Part shown: positions 1-14,100 of the stretch, piece by piece
Layout of the letters: each line of letters begins with the position of its first letter
Position numbering within the stretch: the first letter of the stretch is position 1
Assembly (NCBI RefSeq): GCF_001625305.1
Contig: NW_017803357.1
Coordinates: 272,622-336,621 of the forward strand
Direction of reading: 5' to 3'
Source of the DNA: Branchiostoma belcheri
Lineage: Eukaryota > Chordata > Leptocardii > Amphioxiformes > Branchiostomatidae
Length of the DNA: 64,000 nucleotides
Translations under genes and position numbers: made by a program
The notes under the pieces: model-generated
Told to the model about the DNA's origin: nothing
Seen by the model: only the letters and a program-made list of their open reading frames with translations
Databases searched by the model: none

Positions 1-364
1 GGAAAAGGGCTTGCGCCCCCCCTGGAAAAATAGTAGAAATATCGGCCGAAATAAAGGGATAGTATACCAGAGAAGTTCCCGGGCCATAGAAGATCCAATT
101 CGCGATCGTGGGTCATGTTTACTTACCCTTGACTGGGATAAACCCCACGGGAGGAAGTGTTGACCTCGGTTTCCCCGCACCGGGCGATGCTGAGAGTAAA
201 CACGTGTGGTTCAATTGATATGTCATCTGTTTCTCTCTGTACATCATGTGGGGCTAAAGATATATCGTTTTGGTGCATTTCCCCACCGTTCACGCTATAT
301 ACATGTATACATCTACCCCGGCAATCGGTGTTCATGAAGTCACATGAAGAAAGTTTTTAAGGTT

Positions 365-625
365 GGGTCGTGTGGAGTAGCGGCGGAGTGCTCGACTCGG
401 AACCAAGAGGTCCCGGGTTCGAGTCCTGACATGCCACCGATCGTGTGCCCTTGGGAGGCACTTAACACGACTTTCCTCACTTCGCTCAGGTGAAAATGAG
501 CATTGCCCTGTCCTGCATTTGTACTCTGTTTTGGTGGCGGCATAAAATAAGTTGATATAACTTGAGTGTGCCGTCGCCATGTTTGGTCATGAAATGTTGG
601 AATATAAAAAAATAAAAAGAAGAAA
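365..625 (+). mobile_element. tRNA-derived SINE, copy 1
   Basis: The 5' head is tRNA-like, with an A-box-like stretch around 375 and a B box GGTTCGAGTCC around 416-426. A body follows that is shared with the copy at 26344 (CACGACTTTCCTCACTTCGC and the later CTTGAGTGTG segment), then an A-rich tail. It is an insertion, not a tRNA gene. Confidence 0.75.
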
Positions 626-1891
626 ATTTCGCCTGTTTAAACCGCCCCCCCCCCCTTGTCAGAGGGAAATTGTGTATTAAAAACACAGGCTAAATGGGAA
701 GTCGTTTGTTTTCATCAGTTTCACATTCGAACAGCTGGTATTACTACTATGTCAGCCCCACCCCATACTTTCCACTGGCCGTTCGTTGTGTCACGTTTCT
801 GTCATGTGCCTCGAAAGTGGAACTTAGATAACTGGGATGAAATATTCCGTGATTTTAGTTGTCGAAACAATACTAAGGAGAAGTGGTTTCACATTCGGCA
901 ACTGACACTGATGTTTCTCTTTTAGAAGAAACTATACTCGCGTTGCTTGTTTTTTTTTTTTTCAAACGCATGCACGTATGAAGCAAAAATGTGCCAAGAA
1001 AAGCAAGAAATGTCAGCAGCAGGCAGACTTCCTCATCCAGTATAGTTTTGCTTTGCCGGCAAGAAATTGCAACAGGACATAGTGTTCTTTTCTAGATAAT
1101 GTCTCATTTTCAAACCAAGCACGGCTATCTTCTGATCCGTCCCCTAGCTGCTAACGCAAGGTTAAACAGAGTTCCTCTTATACTTAAAAGATTTACCGCT
1201 TTGTTTTGTTGACCGTGACCCTCTAAAAGATAAATACACCGAGGGGCCGTTCGTTAGATTGGACATTCTTTGCACTTTTGCTATTTCTTAGATAGTAACT
1301 ACAGCTTTCACCTTGTTCTGTAGTACTAGTAGTTTGGCCACCGTAGGTTTCATCTGCCCGCCTTCCCGCGGACTGACTCTCCTAGTATTTCCCGTATGAT
1401 CCGTACCCCTGTACCACAGGCCTGGTGGAGGCTACTAATAATAATCCAAGTTTCGGAAAGCCACAAGTGATTCATATGAGAGAAACCAGGAGGACCGAGG
1501 TGAGAAACAGAAACATTCATTAATTTATTTTTTTATTTCTTAAAACAATACACATCAAAATGAACATGGCCAACCCGCAGCACATATTTACCTCACTGTC
1601 AGCAGAAAAGACCAGATGTTAGCTCACCGTGACCGTGGTGAGGCTTGTCACTGGACTTGCTCCAAGAAATAATTTGAATCGGCCAGGTTTCGGCCAGACG
1701 ACCCCTGACATCCTCTATGTTGGGGGCGTTGATGACGTGATAGTTTCCCGCCCTCTTCTTCCTCTGACCCACACACAGGGAAGGTTTCAGCACAGGGTTT
1801 CAGCAGTAACGACCAGAGGAGCTACAAGACGGTCCTACTCTCCCGCCATTTCTCACCCTATTTCTTCAGGTTCAAGACAAGAATATTCAAC
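626..1891. other. Region upstream of Tspan-1
   Basis: No gene or earlier array member seen. About 930-1085 is a copy of the unnamed dispersed repeat also at 4725, 16500 and 27330. The last 200 bp, with TGACGTGA at 1733-1740, are the likely Tspan-1 promoter. Confidence 0.4.
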
Positions 1892-4800
1892 ATGGCGGAA
1901 GGCTGTTGTGCGTCGATCATCAAGACGCTCTTGTTCATCTTCAACTTCATATTCTGGGTGAGTTTTTAGCGTGTTTGTGTGTTGTTGACAAGCGGTGGCC
2001 AAGCTCGTATGGGTGTGGCCGCGGCGGCAGCGTGCTTCCTTCTTCCATACGCCAAGAAAGAATACGCGAATTTCTCGTAGATTTAGGTAGGCATGTACGT
2101 TAAGATATCAGGCTTTCCTTGGTGGTTGAAGTCGTTTATTCTACGCAAGAATTGTTGGAATAGGAACATCAAGTTCGCGTACAAGTTCACGCAACATGAG
2201 ACAAACTCAAGACTGTTATGGCGGGTAACAGCTGCGACGTCTACCCGGCTCACTTAGCGCGGCCACAGCGGGTTTCTCTTGTTATTCTTTTCACCCAATG
2301 CAAATCAGTGCAAGCCCTCCGGCGTTGTTTTTCCTAGCCACTACAACCAAGGAGGTTGTATTTATGCTACTACTTAGTACTACTAAGGTTTCAGAATCAG
2401 AGGAGGCTGGCAAGAGTAGAATTTGGCCATATAACATGCCAGGGTAGTTAGTAGTCTTAGTACGCTAAAAGAGTACAGTTTGCCGCGCTTTCCAGTCATC
2501 TCTGAAGCTTGGTCTAGCCTGGGTACCATCCTGGTTAGTTTACGTCCGCTCCCACAGTCGCTACCAGGATGGTTCCCAGGCTAATCATGGTCGAAAGAAC
2601 AGGGAAGTTTTCGGTCACGGGAATGATTTTGTCTATGTCTCTGTCACGTCGAAAAGTTGAAAAAAAAAGAAAGAAAATAGTTAAAAAAACCTCCTGTCTC
2701 TCTTGTCTAGTTTTCACTCCTTTTTGATTTTGTTATACCCCAATTAAAAACGGGAATAATTTTGTCTGAATCATGAGTAAGGTAGGTTTCGGCGTGGGTG
2801 GGGAAACATTAGTCAGAGGCGAGAACTGAGCTGCTTTCTAGTCTTTATCCGTTTGGCAAACGTTCAAATAACGCCCAGTACAGGCTGGGGATGGTGCTTA
2901 CACGGTTAGTGGAGGGGGAACAGCCAGCGTAAACAAGGCAGACAGAAGACATTACTGTGCTGTAAGCGTAAATCGCCTGACACTGACGCCATGCAGGGCC
3001 ATGTGTCGCCGCAGATAATTTGGTGTTCTGTTTCTCCGCAACGGGCATGGCCAAATCACGGCCTTGTTTTACGTACTTCGTGGCTGTACTGTATCTGCCT
3101 ACATAGGTCAATTTCTTCATACTTCATCCTTCATTCCGGAATTCCAAAAGCGATACCAAATCACCCATACATGACTGTATTGTAACTCATATATTGTTAT
3201 AGATAATATGAAATTATACTTACTTGGATTTAGTTTTGCTGTTTACTGCCATTCATTGTACCATGTACGATTGATTGTCGAGCAATTAAGTTCATTCATT
3301 CATATAAAGCTATATCTTGAGGTAATACAAAGACTCAGTCATAATTATTCAAGAAACAGGTACGATAATGTCATTTTTATCAATAGGGAGCCGCAACTAC
3401 TTCCTACGTCTGTTTTAAGTGTATATTGATATTTGCAATTTCAAAAGAAAAAAAAAGAAAAACAACACAAACGCCAAAAAATGATGGACGAAACAACCAA
3501 CGATGTAGTTGAAAGAGCCCGTCACACTGCGCCGTAATCACATACTTGGGAGGCTCTGCGGGGAGTAAACCACACCGAACACAATCAGTCATGACAATCT
3601 GTCCCGCGTTTTGTCAAACGGACAATTCAAATGCAAGGCTTTATATTTCAAATATCCAGACATGTTAGGGCTCATTTCCCTTTACAAACAATCGGTATGC
3701 TGCGCCGCGGATGCCCCACCTACTCTCCAAGCAGAGGTTGGTGGGGACGATTGTTACTCTCCAAGCAGAGGTTGTGGGGGAATGATCGTTAGCTTTTTAT
3801 ATATGGCCCTTTTTTGTCGCTACCCCCACCCGTCGGTGGCCGGCGACCTTCTCTGGCTAATGGATACTGTCTTGCCACCAAAAGGGATCTGCTTGGAGAT
3901 TAGACGATTGTTACCTTTCCGTCATAAGCCCCGTTTTCTGTAACTATTAGCTGTTATTAGCGACAAGTGGCAGAGTTAGGTGGGGAGTAGCGACAGAAAA
4001 CGGGGCATGTGACACGTCATGGAGATTGTGGGGGAAACCTCCTTGGACACCTAGCTAGCCTCTTCCAGTCTTCGGGAGGCGACTGGAAAGAGTGGAAATC
4101 GGCCAAATAGAGAGATATGTCAGGGACTCAGGGGGCAAACTGTTCTCTCACCGCGGACTAACTCCCCTGACATGTTATCTCTCTATTTGGCCGATTTCCA
4201 CTCTTTCCAGCCGCCTCCCGAAGCCAGTGGTAGAGGCTAACAATCACCCCCACCAGCCTCTGCTTGGAGAGTAGCCCACCCTCACCAGCCAACAATATCC
4301 GTGTCTTTTTTTTTGCGTCGGTATCTTTTCGATAACCGTTTGTTTCGAAGATCAGATGAATATTAAAGTAAAAGGACTCCATTACTTCTAGGGTCTGTTT
4401 TCCCATGTGACGGATTTAATGGACCCACAGTGACCCACTGATGAACATTAGTGGCCCTTAGCTCATTAAATATGTATCAGCCCTCCACTGTTACACATGG
4501 ATCTTAAACCTGTTGATATCGATCGTGTCATGTAATTTTGTACGCATTGCCGTTTTGTAAATCCTACATCCGCGAGTCAGTCGTACGCGTGACACTGCAC
4601 GGAAACTAAGGTCGGAAAACTCCCGTACATGTAGTAATAGTCACAGCAATCAGTGCAGTGAAAAACATGATTACAAAGACAATTTGCTGGTCATTGCAGT
4701 AGGTTGAATCAAGGAGGTTTAATCAACCATATCCCACAGCATACTGATCTGTGAAGCAATAATGCGATGTGACTGACGGACCCGGTTGTTTGTTTCGTAT

Positions 4801-7800
4801 TGTAGTCTGGTTCTACTTCTAGATATTATTCATTAGTGGTATCTAAAAGAAAAGAAAAATCAAAGGCACTCTTTCAAACAGGTTGTTTTTTTTTAATTTC
4901 AAACGCTTAAAGTATGAATTACGAAATTACGAAAATGTGCTATGAAATGATTAAGAAAATGTGGTAAGAAATGGCAGAAAATGTCAACATCAGACATATT
5001 TCCTCATCCTGAACATATATGTTTTGATTTGGCGCCCTGAAATTGTATTGGATGCCTTTAACACGTTAAACTTCTATTGAACGTGGAGAGCTTGAATGCT
5101 GTGACCAGATTCCGTTGTGGCAGGTAGCCTCTACCAGGCTTGGGGAGGCGGCTGGAAAGAGTAGAAATCGGCCAAATAGAGAGATAAGCATGCCGGCGCG
5201 CAACGGACAAACTCCCTTGGCATGCTTATCCCTCTATTTGGCCGATTTCTACTCTTTCCAGCCGCCTCCCCAAGCCTGGTAGAGGCTATGTGGCAGGTAC
5301 ACAACAGAGATGTGTGTGATTTCTGACGCCGACTTGTGAAGGACCTGTCAGAGTCGTGTGTGCCGAACGATACGGCAAGACGTCATTCTGGACTCGTCCA
5401 TTCAAATCGTTTGGCGGGACCAGGAGGTTAGAAAGAGGACAGATGCATGAATTATTAAAATCTTTAAAGATAATAATTTTCATTTGAAGGATAGTGCATG
5501 ATCGGGAGAAAGTCCAAATTACCGTACTATTACTTACAATGCGAACACATAAAACAAAATCTACAGCTTACAACACAATCCGAGCTAAACATGAGGGTCA
5601 AATGATCTAACATGCTTGTCTTGGACTGGAGAGGGGCGTATCATTTATTGCTGGGGGGGGGGGGCTTTGCGGAAAAGATCTATTTCGAATTGCATTACAA
5701 TGTTGTAGAGTGAATGGTGTTTGTACATATTTGTATATAGTGTGTTTCTGTGTACCTGTCCTGTCTTGTTTTTTTAACCAGTTGTAAAAATCAATTACAT
5801 AATTCAGGAGTGCATTAGCATTCCCTGCTTTTGTATGATTTTGTTGGATTGAATAAATTGAAATTGATTGAAATTAAATGTGCAACGTTGTAATCGAAAT
5901 TTTAGAAAGTTTTCTAGAATCAGCTTCTGACGGATGTGGATGATTGAGGGACTGTGGGTAGGTAACATGAAGAGGTGCTGTAGTCAAAATCTCTGAATTT
6001 AAATCTCCTGTTCTTACACGTTGCACTAGTTGCAGAATTTATCTCAATACTTAAAGTATAGAGGTAGAATTGGAGTTGTCAAGAGTATCAGGACGTAATC
6101 TCCAAGCAGATCTTTTGGTGGGGGTAAGACAGTATCAAATTGGCCAGTCTGTATCCATTCCCCCACCTTGGGTGGGGGAATGGATACAAATTGGCCAATT
6201 TGATACTGTCTAACCCCCACCAAAAGATCTGCTTGGAGATTATCAGGACGCAGAAAAATCCCTGGCGCTCACAAGACCGTAGGAACTAGACAGGCGATAG
6301 TGAAAGAAACCACTTCATGAAACCATGCACATGTACAAGTACTGACGAGTGTTCTGGCGTGGACTTTCGTGCGATAATGTATACAGCAAAGCTGAGGACT
6401 TTGTTGACTTGTTTCAGTGGTTGACAAGGAACCCTCGGAGATAAAGCGCGTCGGAATTTGAGAAATGTAAACATGGTGGTGCTGCGGATTCAAGATGACC
6501 AATTGTCGTTTACGCGTAATGCCGTTGCCTTTACCAAGTTTATTTACATATTCATCCCTGTTTTACTTTGGTGTGCACTAACCAACGCTCCCCTACTGGT
6601 AGTTAAAGTGGACTAAGCAGGGTAACAACTGAAGAAGGTATATGTAGGATAATTTCCAGCCCAAAATTTTATAGTTTTAACAAGGAAATACGGCACAGCG
6701 AGGGTAGAGAATAGCCTCCTTCGCTGACTTGTGGGGCGGCGGCGTTAAATTTTTTCGGGGAGCGAGTTGTTTGGTGGCAAAAAAAACCCCTCCCTGGCAT
6801 GAAACTCCCTCGGCGGCAAATCTCGCGTCGCTCCCCGCCACAGCCCCGGAAGTCTTTGAGCTACCTCCTCGAGGTGGCTTACTTTTGGATCTGGATCGGA
6901 GAAAATCGATCCGGATTGGAGCGTTCACTGCAAAAACCGATCCGGATTGACTTCATTTCCATAATTTCGATCCCGATCGGCAGTCAATTAGGAACACATT
7001 ACAATTTCCTTTAACTTGTTACAAAAACGCTTTAAAAAGTTGCCTCGCCCCCCATTCCATTGCTTTTCCACATGTGAGTCTGAAATGATTGCAGCAATTT
7101 TTGAGACGCATGATTTTTGCTGTCTGTCCGCCTACACGATTTCGCGGTGTTGATAGCTTGAATTGTTGGGATTCAGCTATCAGGATGGAATGTCCCGCGT
7201 CCCGGGCGTGTGACGTGTATAAGGAATGACTCAGGTCCCTGAAATGGCCTGAAATGGTGCGGGGTATGTACATGTATATAAGAATTTAATTGACTGCGAT
7301 GACAGAAGGACGATAACAAGTTAAATGAAATGGTTATTGGTCATTTCTTTTTCTCTCAGTGATTACGTCATGACATTACCATTTCCTTGAACTTGTTATC
7401 GTCCTTCTGTCATCTCAGTCAATTAAATTCTTACATGTTGAATCACATGTTACATGTCCTCTTCGTACTTGTTTACGCAAGCTCGATAAATCATGTTGAA
7501 GTCATTATTACTTTTTTAAGCAAGGAAAAATGGTGGTCACCATCGTCTGTGAAATCCGCTAAAATGTGACTTACACAGGAGGACTGGCAGTCTGTACTAT
7601 CATTGTAGCCTCTACCAGACGTCAGTAGAGTAGCCCCGCGTGCGGCAAAGTTGTACTCTCTACCGGACCAACTCCCCCGGCATGTTATCTCTCTCTATCT
7701 GGCCAATTTCTACTCTTTCCAACCACCTTCCGAAGCCTGGTAGAGGCTATAGATATTGGCCAATTAGTACAGTTTAGTACTAATTAGTACAGTTTAGATT

Positions 7801-8108
7801 AGCAAATTGTACAACTTTGGCGAACTACTCCCCTAACATGTTATGAATATGTCTATTCGGCTAATTTCTTCTCTTTCCATCCACCTACGCCTGATAGAGG
7901 CTAGCGATGTTCCACAACTCCCGTGCAGGTCGCAAATGTATAACCTAACACGTCACACCTCTGCAAACTTCCGGTTGGACTGGGCGTGCCCTGTCGAACA
8001 ACCGGAAAAGGATGGGCGGGCCCCAGGGACAAGGCTACAGGCCTGATATCTTCTGTTCTTCACAGGCCTGGTTATTACCTCCATGAAAAATGGAGGTATT
8101 GTTTTTGG

Positions 8109-8152
<44 letters not shown>

Positions 8153-11100
8153 TGTGTGTGTGTCTGCGTGTGTGTTTGTGTTTCCGCACATTTGTAGTCA
8201 GCATAACTTCATAACGCCTTTATGGATTGTGATGATATTTAGTATGCTAATATGTCTTAGGAAGACAAAGGTCAAGTTCAAATATGGGGAGCGGACGAAA
8301 GCTAACAAGGCTGACACTCAAGCTACTGGTTATTCACTTCTTGGAAGAATGGAAGTACTCTTTTATCTATCGCACTGGATTTTTCTTGTAACTAAAGCGA
8401 CGGTCACAACCCGCCGTACGTGCTTTTTCTCCGTACGTTTTTTGGGAGGCTACGTCTGCTACGTTTTTTCTGAAAACGTGGGGAAGGAGTGGCGTCTACG
8501 CACGTCACTCGCACGTCACTAGCACGGTTGCGCAAAGTGTAAGAGTGTGGTCTGCACGCCAAGTCTGGCCGTGAGCGGTTGCGTGCATCGTACGTTGCGC
8601 AAGTGGTAAGTGAGTTGTACGTGCTTACAACGTACGATCTCCGTGCGATTGCAACTTTACCGTAAGGAAGCCGTATACTCACACGTGCTTCTTCCGCACG
8701 ACACGTACGGGGCACGCACGTCGCTCGTACTCGCACGCACGGGTGGTGAATCCGCAGACCGCACGTAGAAAAAGTTTTACATGCACTTAAAGCGACGGTC
8801 ACAACTCGCCGTACGTGCTTCTACGTGCTGTCTACGTGCAAAAACGTGGGCAATCGCACGGCATCCGTGCGTGGTGAGTACCACCTCCGTACGGAATCCT
8901 ACGGATTTGGGAGCACGCAGACACGCCGTAGAACTTTAAGTGCATGTAATACTTTTTCTACGTGCGGTCTGCGGATTTACCACCCGTGCGTGCGAGTACG
9001 TGCGACGCGCGTGCCCCGTACAGCCTATGAGCGTGCAACGTACGGACTCCGTGAGTCTAACTTCACTATTCTCACGTGCAATTGCTGTACGGACAGCGCA
9101 CGAAGCATGTGCGTGCCACGCACTGGATTTGGCGAGTTGTGACCGAGGCTTAAAGTTCTACGGCGTGTCTGCGTGCTCCCAAATCCGTAGGATTCCGTAC
9201 GGAGGCGGTACTCACCACGCACGGATGCCCTACGTTTGCCCACGGTTTTGCACGTAGACATCACGCGGTCACATACGGCGGGTTGTGACCGTCGCTTAAG
9301 CCTGCCATGAATTACTAGTACTAGTATTCGTTATTCAGTCCGTTACCAGGAAAGCCAAAAGAGACACACCAAGTCGGACACGGTACGTTAGAAAATGAAT
9401 ATGAGGAAATGAAGGCTTGGGTTGTGTTTAACCCTTAACGAATGTCTAACGAAACGTCCCCCTCTCAACCAAACCAAACCAAACCACCATTACCTGCTTC
9501 CCTGGTAACACCACCAGGACCCGGCAAAAGGGATCGATCATAAATGTCGCTGTAGGGTGGGATCGTCAGAGAATGTACAATGTCAGTGTGTTGCAAGTTC
9601 TTCTTCTAGATGGTAGTGAACAGGTCAACACACAGGACTTTTGTGGAGCATCGTGGTTTATTGTGTTTCCTCCAGGACTCTAACTCCAGAGTGGGGTTCC
9701 TGGGTTGGAATATTCTACTGTCAGATAAGGGGGGTTTACAACAGGACTGCTCTACTTCTAAAACAGGGGGATTCTTGTGTGGTAATGGACAAATGGTATA
9801 CAGTGGGTTCACAACACAGTGAAAGAAAGAAATCTACAGAAAGAAAGGTACGTAAGTGTAAGTAAGAAAGTACAGTACAGTAAGGTACAGTAAGTAAGAA
9901 ATGAAGAGTAAGAAATGTACCAATGGCAGTAAGAAATGAATAGTAAGAAGTCTACCAAGGACAGTAAAAATGTACAGTAAGAAATGTACCATGGACAGAA
10001 AGAATGTATAGTAAGAAATGTACCGAATAATCCTTGCCTAGCCTGATTAAATCGCTTTTGCCGGCCGCCCAACATCCTAGCCTCTACCAGGCTTGAGGGC
10101 GCGGCTGGAATAGTAGAAATTGGCCAAATAGAGAGATAACACGCCGAGGGAGTTTAGCCATCCAGTTTCCAGCCGAGCCCTCAAGCCTGGTAGAGGCTAC
10201 CAACATCCAGCCGGCGGACTACTACTATGTAGTAGTATGTAGGGAGCCCCCCAGAGCTGGGTTTCAGAGGCTAATCCTTAACACCTTGCCCACCCACTCC
10301 ATTGTCGTCTTGATTTTGTCCAGAGGCAGGCCGAGGTAGATTAAAGAATGCCGCTTCGCATCCACGGTGCTTAAGCAACAATTTAGGTACAAGGCCTGCG
10401 TCAACTCAAGGACAGCTCAAATTCACGGGGCCATTTCCCCAGGCACAAAAGAACTTTTTACACTAATCAGATTTTGTCAAGAGATAGAAATGCGTTTGTC
10501 GAGTTCCTATCCTAGCAACATAATCACAACACCAGGCGGCGTAATTAAGGTGCGAACACGATCTGTGTAGCAGGAATGTTTTCGTAAGCAGTGAGTGACG
10601 TACGTGTGAAAGACCCGTGAAAGTACACTGTGGTTCACACATACACGGTCACCAGCGAACATGTCAATAAGAGCATACAGCCTGTAGATCTAACCTTGAC
10701 CCTAGTGATAAGCTGCATAAAGGTTCCAAACGGGACCCATTCGATTCCAGATGCCTTATAATCTGCAAGCAGATCCCTCTTGGTGGCAAAAAGACAAATT
10801 GGCCAGACAGTATCCATTAGCCAGAGAAGGTCCGCGGCCACCGACGGGGGTCAGGACAAAAAAAAACGGCCATATATAAAAATGTAACGATCATTTCCCC
10901 ACAACCTCTGCTTGGAGAGTAATGCCTTACTGATGAATGGTTGCGGTTTAAAAGACGTCTGTCGGCAGAGGAATGATTCCACTAATTTCCAGTCTACTCA
11001 TACTTGATTATATTACTTGACCTAAGCATATAGGCAGGCAGGCCTACTTGGCACTTCATACCATTTCATAACCATCGCCCTGAAGCAAAAACGAACGACC

Positions 11101-14100
11101 CTGTTTTTTTTACAGTCTGAGTCTCCCAACATCAAATTAATGCAACACCCGGGAAGCGTGTTTCATGATATGACACGCACCATGAGCTATTCACCACCAA
11201 AATCATACTGCACTTCTAATACGAACCGCTAGGAGTAACTTAGAAAGTATGAAACTTTATTTGATAGACCAAAATGGCAGGAGTAACTCCTGAATTGTGT
11301 TGCAATGTACAGCAGTCTAAAATTCAGCATCAACAGATTACAATAAAATGCAATAAGTCATCCTTAAAATATTGTACACATAATGTAGTCATTGTAGTGA
11401 CATAAATATGTGACACATACTCGCAATGTGATATGGGCCAGGGGCCTGAATTAAAGAATAAATAAAATAAATAAAAATAAATATACATTTAAAAAACAAA
11501 TTAACATACAAATACACAGTAGACGTAACAGTAATAACAAACATATAGTGTGCAGAAGAAGAGTTTGAAACTCTATTTTACAACTGTTGATTACGTGCTG
11601 ATTCTTTTAAACAAGACATTTCAAGAATCATGATGTTGTGATGTGAACCCACTGTATACCATTTGTCCATTACCACACAAGAATCCCCCTGTTTTAGAAG
11701 TAGAGCAGTCCTGTTGTAAACCCCCCTTATCTGACAGTAGAATATTCCAACCCAGGAACCTCACTCTGGAGTTAGAGTCCTGGAGGAAACACAATAAACC
11801 ACGATGCTCCACAAAAGTCCTGTGTGTTGACCTGTTCACTTAGCCTGGGTACCATCCTACTTGTATGCCGGGGCTCCCACACTTGCTTCCCTAAGAAGTA
11901 CTTCTTAGGGAAGCAAGTGTGGGAGAAGTACTTCTTAGGGAAGCAAGTGTGGGAGCCCCGGCATACAAGTAGGAAGGTACCCAGGCTACTGTTCACTACA
12001 ATCTAGAAGAAGAACTTGCAACACATGATGATCAATTCAACTGTCCACTATTAAAGTAGCGCACTGAACAGAAATAACCATCAAGACAGTTTAGCATCTA
12101 TGTATGCATGTTAGCGGTAACGTTGTTCCTGTCCCTCAGATCGCCGGAGCGGTCCTGCTCGGAGTCGGGATCTGGCTGCGTGTGGACCCGGCTGTGGCAG
12201 AGGTTGTGTCCGGTGAACTCAACATGACGTGGTTCTACAACGCCTGTTACGTGCTGATCGCCGCCGGAGTCATCACCATGATCGTCGGCTTCCTGGGCTG
12301 CTGCGGCGCCATCAAAGAGAGCAAGTGCATGCTCATGACGGTACGTGATTGGTCAATGAAGAAGTCACGACAACGACAGTTTGGAAACTGAGTGAGAAAC
12401 TCCCTCACAGCCTATTGTCAGGTTCCATTACAAATATTCAAAAGTATCATTCATTTATAATATAAAACAAATCATTTACCTATTTAAAAGCAATTCTATC
12501 GTATCCGTTACAGATGATTAGAAAATAATCAATATAATTAATATGTAATGCACATAAGAATATTTCGCAAACAGTACGACTTACAGGGCCTAACTCTTTC
12601 ATCACATACATGTACATGTAAGTCACATTTTTTTTCTTTGTTCAAGTTCTATGAAAGCTTGTAGCGAATACAATATTGCTATTTATTCGTTTAACAGTCT
12701 GGTTAGGTATGGTATGGTAGAGTTTTTGTATCTTTTTGTACGGACTTTTCGTTGATATATCGTAAATTATAATCTATTTCATTTGTTAATGACGATGTAA
12801 GATATAAAATACCTACAAATCATCATTACGTATCATTACGTAAAAGTCATCATTTTAAAACGATGAATGTAGGCTGTGTATGTAACAACTTACACACATG
12901 TTTGTCAGTGACAGATTTACTTTACCGGACGTTGCGACCTTTCGTACTTGACCTAACGGATGTTCTTCTTTGCGTGCAGTTCGCCATCTTGCTTGGGCTG
13001 CTTTTCGTCATCGAACTGGCTGCTGGGATTCTGGCGATTGTGTACAAGGACAAGGTCAGTCCATGGTCTTCGTTATGAAAGCTAAATTGATATCGCCGCT
13101 TTAAATTGTAGGGTTACGTTTTGGAAGTTTGTTAATTTAGGCATAACTAATACTTTAAACATGGCTAATTAGATGTATTTGTACTTTAACCATGGCTAAT
13201 TAGATGGTTAATGGCTGGTTAAAGGGTAATCGTAATTGATTAAAGGAGTTGTTGCAAATAACCTACTGTAATTACCCGCTCAATTTTATGCATGCTTTAA
13301 CAAATGTAGTAAATGCTTGGCAAATTCAATATAAATTACAAAATGTCTTTAATTACAATAAACAAATACCACGTGAGGGATGAAACTAAAGAATGTGAAT
13401 GTTAATGCTTTACTGTTGATGTTAGATCGGAGACTACGCCAGGCAGTCCTTCACTGATGCTCTCCATGGAGAAACTGTGGAAAACAAGAATGACGACTTC
13501 AAGAACGCCGTGAGAAGCATCCAGAAGAAGGTGAGACAACCAGGTTATTAGGTTTCTTTTTACACAACCGGTATAGACTCTTGGCTGCTTACGTTTCGAT
13601 GTCTATCAGACACTGTCCTCGAAGCTTCTGACTGGAGTACTGATTCAAGAGCACCTACGTCTGCTACATATAGCAGCGAGAATCAGGTCAGAGCCTATAC
13701 ATTGTCCACATTCAAAGCACGAACAAACAGATACAAGAACAGTCCTATTCCGTACATGATAAAACTACTAAACGAACAGTAACTTCTCCGTATTCAGAGC
13801 ATTATTACTATGTAGATATTAATATTTGTACCAAATGTCAATTTGTAAATAGCCTTATATATTGATGTGAAAATTATGCAATTCAGCCACTTTACCTGGC
13901 TGCGATGTACTCTTTAAGGATCATGTTGACCAAATAAACCACTCATTCATTCATTCATACATGTACCAGTTGTGTAAAAAGAAACTCCAGTACCCTATGC
14001 TTTACCAACAACATGAAACTATTTTCAAGTGAGACGGCCAGTTTTCGCGTTTGTTACATACTAGTATGCTCTTGTTACTGCAAAATCAGAAGGGATGAGG

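Larger units (their letters stand above)
9587..12025. mobile_element. 2.4-kb foldback element with about 240-bp terminal inverted repeats
   Basis: The left arm (9587-9823, starting TGTGTTGCAAGTTCTTCTTC) is repeated inverted at 11634-12025. The right arm is interrupted by a 148-bp MITE plus its 9-bp duplication. The interior carries a GTAAGAAATG minisatellite (about 9845-10025), a TAGCCTCT MITE (10078) and an 8-bp-TSD-family remnant (10745-10921). There is no coding sequence. It occupies the 3' part of Tspan-1 intron 1, ending 114 bp before exon 2. Confidence 0.75.

Noticed and set aside
6677..7014. GC-rich open frames on both strands in Tspan-1 intron 1
   Set aside because: Short, overlapping on both strands and without recognisable domains. 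A CpG-rich patch is the simpler reading.
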